Source: UBA6614 sp002433235
Lineage (GTDB): Bacteria; Verrucomicrobiota; Verrucomicrobiia; Limisphaerales; UBA1100
Assembly: GCA_002433235.1 (NCBI GenBank)
Contig: DJHS01000054.1
Span: 1 to 64,000, forward strand
Direction: 5' to 3'
DNA length: 64,000 bases
Positions 42,034 through 50,411 of the stretch are shown here, piece after piece (position 1 is the first letter of the stretch; each line of letters opens with the position of its first letter). The position numbers and the translations under genes were made by a program. The notes under the pieces were generated by a model that was not told the origin of the DNA, made no database searches, and worked only from the letters and a program-made list of their open reading frames with translations.

Positions 42034-44373
42034 TTAGTTGGGCAACGAAAGTAAGCGCTCGGCTTCTTCGAGCAGGAAGTTAACGGCAGTGAAGGGTTCG
42101 TGGCTAATATCCTGCCAGCGGATTTTGCCGGTGCCGTCGATGAGGAAGGTGCCGTGTAGTGGCGTTTGCTCAAAGTCGTCGTAGGCGCGGAAGGCCTTGA
42201 AGGTGTCGAGCCGGGCATCGCTGACCAACGGGAAGGGGAATTGCTTCGCCTCGGCTGAAAATGTTTGAAACGTCTCCCGCAATCCGGTCACGGTGTCGGT
42301 GCTTACGGCCACGATGTCGATGCCCAAATTATTGAACTTCGGCACGGCCGGCGCAAACGCATTTAATTGCTCCATGCAATGAGAGCATCCTTTGCCAAGA
42401 TAAAAGACGACCAGTACAGGGCGTCCTCGGAAATCTGCCAGCGAGAGTGGCTTGCCGGTTTTGTCCCGCAAGATCCACTGTGGGGCAGGGGAGGGTTGCC
42501 AGCGGAAAGGGCCCAACTGGTCGAGATCCGGGCGGAGGCCCATGTCTTTCGCTTCGGTGGGGTTTTTGCGCCAATCAGCGGGCAGGCCCAGTGATTTTGC
42601 CAATGGTGCGAGCCGGGCAAAGGCTTCAATTGTTAGGTCTGCCCCCGGTGCTATGCGACGAAGGTGCTCGAAGGCGTCCTTGGCCTCCTTGGCTTTGCCG
42701 GAGGCATGCAGCAGATAGGCTTGTGCGGCGAGCGGTCGAGCCTGTTCGGCACCTGATTTCACGGCGGCGGCGACGGTGGTGATGGCGGCGGCGGTGTCGC
42801 CCACGCGGTGCTGCATCAGTGCCTTGCGTTCGTTGCGGATATCGGTGGCCTTGGCAAGGAGACTTTTGGCCTCGGTCTTGTTACCGGTGGCTAGCGCACG
42901 GTGTACCTTTACTTCGGCGATGCCTCGGTTTAATGCGCTGATGGTTGTATTGAATGGGCGCTCAGCGGCGGTTCGGGCCTTGCGTACGTCACTGTCTTTT
43001 TTCTTTTCTTCCTTGGCCTTGGCTTCAGCGGCATCTCCCGCCTTTTTTTTGCCGGCGGTTTGCTCGGCGAGCAACTGGTTCATTTTGGCCAGCAGCGCAT
43101 TGCCTTCGGCGGTGTTGCCGGTGTTAAAAAATGCGCTGCCCACGAGGCGTTGCCATTTGGCTTGGTCCGCAGCGCTTTTGCCCGGGCGCAGATAATGGGT
43201 GTCCTTTAATTCGATGATTTCCCACCACAACTCGTAGTTTTGCAGCAATCCGTAAAGGTGGCGTTTTCCATAAACATGGCTGCTGCGAGTGGACACGCTC
43301 CAAGTGCCATCATCCTTTACGCTGGGGATGCGCGGCAGTTCAATCATGTTCTTGGCCATGGTCAATGCGTGGCCCACGCGGCCGGCATGGCTGAGGTTTC
43401 GGGTGAGCCATTCATTGTTGTGGGCAAAGTTGTGGATGCGGTCAGGTAACACGCCGTCGCGCATTTGCAGGGCGTGGTCCACGCGGGCGCTGGCTTCCAT
43501 CTGCCACGAGGCATCGTCGTAGCGCTTTAATCGCGAGAGGATATGGCCGGGCATGTGCCACATGTGCGCGATGCTTGGGGAGGATTGGCCGCACTTGCCG
43601 ATGGAGTCCACGGCGCGTTTTGGATCCTTGTGGTCCCAAAGATGAATTCGATAATGATGGCAGGGGTGCTCCGGATTCACCTTGAGAATTTCACCAATGA
43701 GTTTGTCAATATTTTCGTAGTGTGATGTCTTCTTGCCGCGTACGCCGTTTCGGTACATTTGTAACACCACAAAGGCCTTTGCCTCGATGTCGTCCGGGTA
43801 CTGGGTGCTGATGGCCTGCAATGCCTTAAGGTAGGCGGCATCGCGTTTTTTCTTGTCACTCTCCTTTTGGAAAGCAGCACGCGCCGAAATCCACATCCGA
43901 CCTTTTTCATCCGTGTGGGCTTGGTGCTTTAAGGCTTTTTCCATGAACTCCTTCGCGCGGGTATTGGTGCCGTTGGCCATCGCCATACCCCAGTAAGCCA
44001 TGGGGTTTTCGGGATCCAACTTCAGAACCTGTCGAAATGAGCGCTCTGCCTCGAATGTCCAGAAGCCGTGCAGTTGGCCAATGCCTTGATTAAAAAACTT
44101 CTGCGCTTCTTCACTATTGGTCTTGATGGGAAAGGAGACATTGCCGGTTTTGCCTTCCATCCAACGCGCGGCTTGCCGTGGGCCCTTGTTGAAAGCTGCG
44201 CCGTGGCTGGAATGTCCAGCCAGCGGCGCGGATGGATCAGTAGGGGCCTCATAAACGGGATCCACCAACTCAACTGGCAGCACAGGCGCGTTGGTGGTGT
44301 CGGTTGTGGATGAACTGGCGCAGCCAAGCAGGAATGCAAAGAGCGGGAGCAAATGCAGGGTGGGGTAACGCAT
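42034..44373 (-). CDS. Lipoprotein with TPR region and C-terminal peroxiredoxin/thioredoxin-fold domain
   Basis: The 779-residue product has a lipobox (LLGC, residue 18). The long middle part is TPR-like, with segments such as FFNQGIGQLHGFWTFEAERSFRQ and AHMWHMPGHILSR that match a family often annotated as TPR proteins near haem or copper genes. The last 140 residues form an AhpC/TSA/TlpA-like redox domain with a C663-S-H-C666 motif. Anchored in the outer or inner membrane, it may reduce or oxidise periplasmic partners gathered by the TPRs. It ends 1 base before argC's stop region on the same strand. Confidence 0.8.
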   Translation of the reverse strand: MRYPTLHLLPLFAFLLGCASSSTTDTTNAPVLPVELVDPVYEAPTDPSAPLAGHSSHGAAFNKGPRQAARWMEGKTGNVSFPIKTNSEEAQKFFNQGIGQLHGFWTFEAERSFRQVLKLDPENPMAYWGMAMANGTNTRAKEFMEKALKHQAHTDEKGRMWISARAAFQKESDKKKRDAAYLKALQAISTQYPDDIEAKAFVVLQMYRNGVRGKKTSHYENIDKLIGEILKVNPEHPCHHYRIHLWDHKDPKRAVDSIGKCGQSSPSIAHMWHMPGHILSRLKRYDDASWQMEASARVDHALQMRDGVLPDRIHNFAHNNEWLTRNLSHAGRVGHALTMAKNMIELPRIPSVKDDGTWSVSTRSSHVYGKRHLYGLLQNYELWWEIIELKDTHYLRPGKSAADQAKWQRLVGSAFFNTGNTAEGNALLAKMNQLLAEQTAGKKKAGDAAEAKAKEEKKKDSDVRKARTAAERPFNTTISALNRGIAEVKVHRALATGNKTEAKSLLAKATDIRNERKALMQHRVGDTAAAITTVAAAVKSGAEQARPLAAQAYLLHASGKAKEAKDAFEHLRRIAPGADLTIEAFARLAPLAKSLGLPADWRKNPTEAKDMGLRPDLDQLGPFRWQPSPAPQWILRDKTGKPLSLADFRGRPVLVVFYLGKGCSHCMEQLNAFAPAVPKFNNLGIDIVAVSTDTVTGLRETFQTFSAEAKQFPFPLVSDARLDTFKAFRAYDDFEQTPLHGTFLIDGTGKIRWQDISHEPFTAVNFLLEEAERLLSLPN

Positions 44374-44374
44374 G

Positions 44375-45436
44375 TTAAATGAGTCCGGTGGTTTCGTCCC
44401 AGCCTTGGGCGGCGTTCAGACATTGGACGGCTTGGCCGCTGGCACCCTTCACGAGGTTGTCAATGGCGCTCATTACGATGAGGCGGCCAGTGCGGCGGTC
44501 AAGCCGCCAGGCGAGGTCGAGGTGATTGCTGCGGGTGACATGCTTGGTGTCCGGCAAAGTGCCCGCAGGCAGCAGCCGGATGAACGGCTCTTCGTCATAG
44601 GCAGCAGCGTAACAAGCGGTGATGTTTTTCGCGAGAGCGGCTTCCTCGGCTTCCGTCATAAATGAAACGGCTGGCGCGAGGTACAGCGTACTGAGGATGC
44701 CGCGCGTGACAGGCGCCAAATGTGGCGTGAATTGTATCGTCACCTTCGTTCCCGCCGCAGCGGAAAGTTCCTGTTCCATTTCTGACAGATGGCGGTGTTT
44801 GGGCACGCCGTAGGGGCGCAGGCTTTCGTTGCATTCGGCGTACAGGAAGGGGATGTCCGCCTTGCGCCCGGCTCCACTTACGCCGCTATGGCTATCGGCA
44901 ATGATGCCGGTGGGCTTGATGAGTCTCGCGCGCAGCAAGGGAGCAATGGGCAGTAGAATGCTGGTGGGATAACAGCCTGGCGCAGCGATGAGTTGGGCGC
45001 CGGCGATGGCATCACGATGCAACTCGGGCATGCCATAGACGGCCTGCCCCAGCAAGTTGGGCGCGGGATGGGGGTTGCCGTAAAATTCCTCGTACACCGC
45101 CGCATCATTCAGCCGGAAATCCGCGGAGAGATCGATGACCGTACGGCCCGCTTTGACCAATGGCAGGGCAAACTCCGCCGCCACTCCATGAGGGAGAGCG
45201 AGAAAAATGACTCCCGCCGTCTCGGCGAGCAAAGCGGGGTTTGGTTCGGTGAATGTCAGCGACGAGTGATTGCCAAAGCTTGGAAAAACCTCGGCCAACG
45301 ATTGGCCTGCGTATTGGCGCGAGGTGGCCGCCGTCAACTCAACGCGCGGGTGCCTTAGAAGCAGCCGCATGAGTTCCTCACCGGAATAGCCGGACGCGCC
45401 GACCACGGCGGTCTTCAATGTTGTTGCCTCACTCAT
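44375..45436 (-). CDS. argC: N-acetyl-gamma-glutamyl-phosphate reductase
   Basis: This 353-residue NADPH enzyme makes N-acetylglutamate semialdehyde, the third step of arginine synthesis. The Rossmann start is VVGASGYSGEELMR and the catalytic cysteine is C155 in AAPGCYPTS. A HSGVSGAGRK segment follows. It is 32 kb away from argJ, argB, argD and argF but on the same strand. It follows rplM-rpsI, separated by a terminator. Confidence 0.96.
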   Translation of the reverse strand: MSEATTLKTAVVGASGYSGEELMRLLLRHPRVELTAATSRQYAGQSLAEVFPSFGNHSSLTFTEPNPALLAETAGVIFLALPHGVAAEFALPLVKAGRTVIDLSADFRLNDAAVYEEFYGNPHPAPNLLGQAVYGMPELHRDAIAGAQLIAAPGCYPTSILLPIAPLLRARLIKPTGIIADSHSGVSGAGRKADIPFLYAECNESLRPYGVPKHRHLSEMEQELSAAAGTKVTIQFTPHLAPVTRGILSTLYLAPAVSFMTEAEEAALAKNITACYAAAYDEEPFIRLLPAGTLPDTKHVTRSNHLDLAWRLDRRTGRLIVMSAIDNLVKGASGQAVQCLNAAQGWDETTGLI

Positions 45437-45484
45437 GCCTTGGTTGTTGTGCGTTGTTTCGGGTCTCTTGAAAACACAAAAAAA

Positions 45485-45505
45485 CCCGCCGGCAAGACCG
45501 GCGGG
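45485..45505 (-). terminator. Rho-independent terminator after rplM-rpsI
   Basis: A perfect 8-bp GC-rich stem (CCCGCCGG/CCGGCGGG) with a 5-base loop is followed by seven T when read on the minus strand. Confidence 0.9.
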
Positions 45506-45523
45506 CGCGAAAAGGTCTTTGGC

Positions 45524-45925
45524 TTAACGTTTGCTGTATTGGAAGCGTTTGCGCGCACCGGGTTGGCCGTATTTCTTGCGCTCCTTAACACGGGCGTCGC
45601 GTGTGAGCAGGCCCTCGGCCTTGAGAGTGGGACGCAACTCGGAGTCGTGCTCCAGCAGTGCGCGGGCAATGCCCAATCGCACAGCACCGGCTTGGCCGGA
45701 CTGGCCACCGCCTGTTACATTCACGCGCACGTCAAACTTGTCCGTGTTCTCCGTGGCCACGAAGGGCTCGGCGACCACAATACGATGCTCCTCCACGGGA
45801 AAGTATGCCTCGAAAGGCCGCTTGTTGATGGTGATCTTGCCGTTGCCGGGCTTGATGCGTACGCGGGCGGTCGCGCTTTTGCGTCGGCCGGTGCCAAGAA
45901 ATTCGCCTGTCTTTTCGTCTGGCAT
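45524..45925 (-). CDS. rpsI: Ribosomal protein S9 (uS9)
   Basis: A 133-residue protein with the family start GTGRRKSATARVRI, the central TGGGQSGQAGAVRLGIARAL segment and the C-terminal tail RKRFQYSKR that reaches the P-site tRNA. It follows rplM by 12 bases, the usual bacterial pair. Confidence 0.98.
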   Translation of the reverse strand: MPDEKTGEFLGTGRRKSATARVRIKPGNGKITINKRPFEAYFPVEEHRIVVAEPFVATENTDKFDVRVNVTGGGQSGQAGAVRLGIARALLEHDSELRPTLKAEGLLTRDARVKERKKYGQPGARKRFQYSKR

Positions 45926-45937
45926 GCTTGAATTTGT

Positions 45938-46366
45938 TTAAAGGGTGACAACTTCAGGTTGTTGGGCAGTGTGTGGGTGGTCCACGCCGGAGTGCACCTT
46001 CAGCTTGGTGAGCATTTTGCTGCCGAGCCGGTTCTTGGGGAGCATACCTTTCACGGCGCGCATGATAAGTCGCTCGGGATGCTTGGCACGCACGTCGGCC
46101 ACGGTTTCGCTTTTTTGACCGCCGCGCCAGCCGCTGTAGCGGGTGTAAATTTTGTTGGTCTCTTTGCGACCGGTCACACGCACCTTCTCAGCGTTGATCA
46201 CCACCACGAAATCGCCGGCGTCCAAGTGCGGCGTGTAGGTGGGCTTATCGCGCCCGCGCAGGATATTGGCGGCTTTTTCGGCGACGTGGCCGAGCACTTG
46301 ACCGTCGGCATCGATGATGCGCCACTTGCGCCGTTGCATGTCAATTTTGGGCAAAAAAGTCTTCAT
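45938..46366 (-). CDS. rplM: Ribosomal protein L13 (uL13)
   Basis: I chose ATG 46366 since it gives the standard 142 residues; the open frame continues upstream. Visible family segments are WRIIDADGQVLGHVAEKAANILRG near the start, the KIYTRYSGWRGG region and the AVKGMLPKNRLGSKML segment. It is the first gene of the rplM-rpsI unit. Confidence 0.98.
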   Translation of the reverse strand: MKTFLPKIDMQRRKWRIIDADGQVLGHVAEKAANILRGRDKPTYTPHLDAGDFVVVINAEKVRVTGRKETNKIYTRYSGWRGGQKSETVADVRAKHPERLIMRAVKGMLPKNRLGSKMLTKLKVHSGVDHPHTAQQPEVVTL

Positions 46367-46431
46367 TCTCGCAATGAGGGGCGGAGAAGATACCAGAAAA
46401 AGGGGTCGAGTCAACAGGGTTTTTGGCCAAA

Positions 46432-47511
46432 TTATTCGGGTTTTTCGGTGGCATCTGATTCCGGTGGTTTTCCGGGGCGAGCGGCTGTTTCCTGTGGGAT
46501 GCGGGTTTTCACAAATTTCTCGAAGCGATTGAATCGTCGCAACAGCTCGGGCAGTTTTTGCAGCGCGAGCAGTTGGCGCTTCATCGAACGGTCTGGCTGT
46601 GCGGGGGTGCCAAACCACTTTTCGCCCTCACGAATGTCACGCATAACACCAGACTGTGCGGCAATGGTAACGCCGTCGCCAATGCGTAAATGCCCGGCGA
46701 GGCCCACCTGCCCGGCGAGGATTACATTCTTGCCGAGCTTTGTGCTGCCGGCGATGCCCGCTTGGGCCACTACGAGGCAGTTTTCGCCGGTGGTCACGTT
46801 GTGCGCGATTTGCACAAGGTTGTCGATCTTGGTGCCCTTGCCGATGGTGGTGGGACCGAGGGCACCGCGGTCAATCGTTACGTTGGCACCGATTTCCACA
46901 TCATCGCAAATCACCACATTGCCAATCTGCGGCACCTTGATGTGTTGGCCACCCTCCTGCACATAGCCAAAGCCGTCGCTGCCCACAATAGTGCCGGCAT
47001 GAATGCGCACGCGATCACCAATTTCCGTGCGCGGGTAAAGCGTCACGTTATGGAACACCGCGCTGTCCGCGCCGATCACACAGCCTTCATCCACATAATT
47101 GTTACCGTGCAACACGCTGCGCGCGCCGATCTTCACGCCATCACAAATGATTACGTGCGCGCCAATGCAAGCCTCCGGGTGTACCTCGGCCTTATCCGAA
47201 ATAATCGCGGAAGCATGCACGCCCTGCGGCGGTTGCGGTTCCGGGTAAAAGAGCGGCACCACCTTGGCAAAGGCCGTGCGCGCGCTGTCCACGCGGATGA
47301 GAACCTTGCGTTCAGAGACAAAATTTTTGTCGACGATGACCGCGCTCGCAGCGCTTTGCTCGGCTCGCTCAAAGAAGGTGCGGTTTTCGGCGAAGGTGAG
47401 GTCGCCGTCGCGCGCGCGGTCGGCGGCTTGAAAACCGGTGAGCGGCATCGTGCGGTCGCCAATCACCTTGCCGCCAAGATGGGCGGCGATGTCTCCCGCG
47501 GTAAATCGCAT
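46432..47511 (-). CDS. lpxD: UDP-3-O-acylglucosamine N-acyltransferase
   Basis: This 359-residue enzyme adds the N-linked acyl chain in lipid A synthesis, and so implies an LPS outer membrane. An N-terminal uridine-binding domain (about residues 1-100) is followed by hexapeptide left-handed beta-helix repeats (IGADSAVFHN, IGDRVRIHAG, IGANVTIDRG). A charged tail follows. The related acyltransferase LpxA lacks the N-terminal domain. Confidence 0.95.
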   Translation of the reverse strand: MRFTAGDIAAHLGGKVIGDRTMPLTGFQAADRARDGDLTFAENRTFFERAEQSAASAVIVDKNFVSERKVLIRVDSARTAFAKVVPLFYPEPQPPQGVHASAIISDKAEVHPEACIGAHVIICDGVKIGARSVLHGNNYVDEGCVIGADSAVFHNVTLYPRTEIGDRVRIHAGTIVGSDGFGYVQEGGQHIKVPQIGNVVICDDVEIGANVTIDRGALGPTTIGKGTKIDNLVQIAHNVTTGENCLVVAQAGIAGSTKLGKNVILAGQVGLAGHLRIGDGVTIAAQSGVMRDIREGEKWFGTPAQPDRSMKRQLLALQKLPELLRRFNRFEKFVKTRIPQETAARPGKPPESDATEKPE

Positions 47512-47556
47512 GGGCTAAAGCCTTTCGGTTAGTTGTGGTCAGTGGCGCGAAAGCGC

Positions 47557-47919
47557 CTAACGACGGGCGATAGTAGCGTTGTCCTCGCCGAGTACAATCA
47601 CTTTCGGCTGCCAATCCACTGCCGCTGTGTCATTCACGCCGGCAAAAGTCATGATTGTCAGCCGGTCACCCACCTTGCCGAGGTGCGCAGTGGCACCGTT
47701 GAGGATGATCGCACCGCTGTTGGGTTCGCCGGCGATGACGTAAGTTTCGAAGCGCTCGCCGTTGGCCATGTTGCCACACAGTACGCGCTCGTACTCGCGC
47801 ATATCCACATCGTCCATTAACGTGCGGTCAATAGTGAGGCTGCCCTCGTAATTTACGTTGGCATCGGTCACCGCAGCGCGGTGAATTTTCGACTTGAGCA
47901 GCTGCAAGGTCATGTCCAA
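47557..47919 (-). CDS. panD: Aspartate 1-decarboxylase
   Basis: The 120-residue pyruvoyl enzyme makes beta-alanine for pantothenate and CoA. The precursor self-cleaves at G26-S27 in the YEGSLTID segment to create the pyruvoyl group. The length and the NGATAHLGKVGD segment fit the family. A start at the second methionine (47913) is also possible. It lies upstream of lpxD. Confidence 0.96.
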   Translation of the reverse strand: MDMTLQLLKSKIHRAAVTDANVNYEGSLTIDRTLMDDVDMREYERVLCGNMANGERFETYVIAGEPNSGAIILNGATAHLGKVGDRLTIMTFAGVNDTAAVDWQPKVIVLGEDNATIARR

Positions 47920-47993
47920 TCGCGTTGACTTGCCGTGGGCGCGGCACTATACACGCGGCGAACACCAAAGCAATCCCTCGTTAATTTTTTATC

Positions 47994-49157
47994 ATGAGCA
48001 GAAAAATTCGTTACGGAATGGTCGGCGGCGGCCGCGGCGCGTTTATTGGCGCGGTGCATCGCATCGCCGCGAACATGGACGGCCAGATCGAGCTGGTCTG
48101 CGGTGCGTTTTCCTCCAACCCGCGCAAATCCAAGGCCAGCGGCAAGGATCTCTTCCTGCCGGCCAAGCGCTGCTACGGCACGTTCGAGGAAATGATCGAG
48201 AAGGAAAAGGCTCTGCCCGAGAGTGAGCGAATGAATTTCATTTCGATTGTGACACCGAATCACATGCACTTTCCTCCCGCCAAGATGGCGCTGGAAAACG
48301 GGTTCCACGTGCTCAGCGACAAGCCGGCTACTTTCGATCTCAAGGAAGCCAAAACGCTTGAGAAGCTTGTTAAAAAAACCAAGTGCCTCTACGGCCTGAC
48401 GCATAATTACACCGGGTATCCGCTGGTGAAAGAGGCGCGCGACATGATCGCCGCCGGCAAGCTGGGCAAGATTCGCAAGGTGGTGGTGGAGTATCCGCAA
48501 GGCTGGCTCGCCACGCGTCTGGAGGCCAGCGGCCAGAAACAGGCCGACTGGCGTACCGACCCCAAGCGCAGCGGCGCGGCCGGCTGCATTGGCGACATCG
48601 GCACCCACGCGGAGAATCTTGCCGAATACATCACCGGCCTGAAGATCAAGGAACTCGCCGCCGACATCACTACTTTCGTGAAGGGCCGCAAGCTCGATGA
48701 CGACGGCAATGTGTTGCTGCGCTTCACCAACGGCGCCAAAGGCGTGCTGCATAGCTCGCAGATTTCCGTGGGCGAAGAAAACAACATCAACATCCGCGTT
48801 TACGGCGAGCTGGGTGGCATTGAGTGGCACCAAAACGAGCCGAACACCATGCTGGTCAAATGGCTTGATCAACCGATGCAAGTTTTCCGGACGGCCAATG
48901 GGTACCTTGGTGCCGCCGCCGCTGCGGCGACACGCACGCCCCCGGCACACCCCGAAGGCTATCTTGAGGCGTTTGCGAACATTTACGTGAACTTCGCCAA
49001 CCACATCCGCGCCAAACAGGAACGCCGCAAGCTGGCCAAGGACGATCCCGCGCTGGATTATCCGAAGATCAAGGACGGCATTCGCGGCATGGCTTTCATT
49101 GAGGCCGTCGTGAAATCCTCCAAGAACAACGCCCGCTGGACGAAGCTGGCGAAGTAA
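47994..49157 (+). CDS. Gfo/Idh/MocA oxidoreductase
   Basis: The 387-residue cytosolic protein has the nucleotide-binding segment YGMVGGGRGAFIGAVHR and, instead of the usual EKP, SDKPATFDLKEA with a conserved lysine. A C-terminal alpha/beta domain follows with GCIGDIGTHAENLAEYITG. It belongs to a group of sugar or inositol dehydrogenase-like proteins. A second paralog and a sugar-isomerase-like gene lie nearby, suggesting joint use of a sugar. Confidence 0.92.
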   Translation: MSRKIRYGMVGGGRGAFIGAVHRIAANMDGQIELVCGAFSSNPRKSKASGKDLFLPAKRCYGTFEEMIEKEKALPESERMNFISIVTPNHMHFPPAKMALENGFHVLSDKPATFDLKEAKTLEKLVKKTKCLYGLTHNYTGYPLVKEARDMIAAGKLGKIRKVVVEYPQGWLATRLEASGQKQADWRTDPKRSGAAGCIGDIGTHAENLAEYITGLKIKELAADITTFVKGRKLDDDGNVLLRFTNGAKGVLHSSQISVGEENNINIRVYGELGGIEWHQNEPNTMLVKWLDQPMQVFRTANGYLGAAAAAATRTPPAHPEGYLEAFANIYVNFANHIRAKQERRKLAKDDPALDYPKIKDGIRGMAFIEAVVKSSKNNARWTKLAK

Positions 49158-49178
49158 GGTTGCGCCCAGTTTAAACCC

Positions 49179-49209
49179 ACGCGCGGCCTAAAACGGTCGC
49201 GCGTTTTTT
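49179..49209 (+). terminator. Rho-independent terminator abutting the next start codon
   Basis: A near-perfect 10-bp stem (ACGCGCGGCC with GGTCGCGCGT, one mismatch, 6-base loop) is followed by a T-run to 49209. The next gene starts at 49210, so no room remains for a Shine-Dalgarno site outside the hairpin. Confidence 0.85.
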
Positions 49210-50349
49210 ATGATGCCAAAGAAAACACTGAACATCGGCCTCATCGGCTACCGTTTCATGGGCAAGGCGCACAGCAATGCCTGGCGGCAGGCGCCGCGAT
49301 TTTTTGACCTGAAACGGGAGGTGCACCTGCACACCATTTGCGGTCGCAATGCCGTTGAGGTGGAAAAGGCACGTGTGCAGTTCGGCTGGGAACAGGCCGC
49401 CACCGATTGGCGGACTGTGGTGGCAAATCCGGAAATCGACGTAATCGACATCAATACGCCGAATGATTCGCATGCCGAGATCGCCGTCGCCGCCGCCAAG
49501 GCCGGCAAGCATGTGCTTTGTGAAAAACCGCTCGCGCTGGATGTTAAGGAGTGCCGACAAATGCTGCAGGCGGTGAAGCGTGCCAAGGTGGTGCACATGA
49601 TCTGTCACAATTACCGCCGCATCCCCGCCATTGCGCAGGCAAAAAAGATGATCGATGAAGGCGCCATTGGTGACATCCGCCATTATTATGCCCGTTACGC
49701 GCAGGGCTGGTTAGTCGACCCTAAGATGCCGCGCTTGTGGCGGTTGCAGAAACAACACGCCGGCAGCGGCGCTCATGGCGACATTCACGCGCACATCATT
49801 GATCTGGCGCGTTTCCTGGTGGGCGAGTTCGATGAGGTCTGCGGCCAAATGCACACCTTCATTAAGCAACGCCCGCTGCCGGACAACCCCAAGAAGATGG
49901 GGCGCGTGACGGTTGACGATGCCGCTCAGTGCATTGGCCGATTCAAGAATGGTGCACTCGCCAACCTTGAGGCTACTCGCTACGCCACCGGTCGCAAAAA
50001 CCACATCCATCTCGAAATCAACGGGAGCAAGGGTTCGCTGGAGTTTAATTTCGAGGACATGAATCGCCTCAAGTTTTTCGACAACAACGTCTCCGCCGAT
50101 CGTCAGGGCTTTGCCGACATCCTTGTCACGCAAAAGGACGGCGTGCATCCCTACGTCGGCCAATGGTGGCCGCCTGGGCACATCATCGGCTACGAGCATA
50201 CCTTTGTGCACACCATCGCAGATTTTGTGAACGCCATCGCCAAGGGCTGCGCGGTGCAGCCGACCTTTGAGGATGGGTTAAAAAACCAACAGGTGCTCGA
50301 GGCGGTGGAGCAATCCGCCGAGAAACGGCGTTGGGTGAGGGTGAAGTGA
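49210..50349 (+). CDS. Gfo/Idh/MocA oxidoreductase
   Basis: The 379-residue product has the Rossmann segment GLIGYRFMGKAHSNA, close to the N-terminus, so the start must be at ATG 49210 or 49213. The CEKPLALDVKEC segment carries the EKP motif, and the DIHAHIIDLARFLVGEF segment contains the C-domain catalytic His-x-x-x-Asp pattern. It is paralogous to the preceding gene. The start directly follows a terminator, so it either has its own internal control or is read through. Confidence 0.92.
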   Translation: MMPKKTLNIGLIGYRFMGKAHSNAWRQAPRFFDLKREVHLHTICGRNAVEVEKARVQFGWEQAATDWRTVVANPEIDVIDINTPNDSHAEIAVAAAKAGKHVLCEKPLALDVKECRQMLQAVKRAKVVHMICHNYRRIPAIAQAKKMIDEGAIGDIRHYYARYAQGWLVDPKMPRLWRLQKQHAGSGAHGDIHAHIIDLARFLVGEFDEVCGQMHTFIKQRPLPDNPKKMGRVTVDDAAQCIGRFKNGALANLEATRYATGRKNHIHLEINGSKGSLEFNFEDMNRLKFFDNNVSADRQGFADILVTQKDGVHPYVGQWWPPGHIIGYEHTFVHTIADFVNAIAKGCAVQPTFEDGLKNQQVLEAVEQSAEKRRWVRVK

Positions 50350-50411
50350 AGTCCGAATAATTTCCTCTTTCCAAACTCCCCAAACCCTCCATCATCGCCG
50401 CAGCTTTCTGC

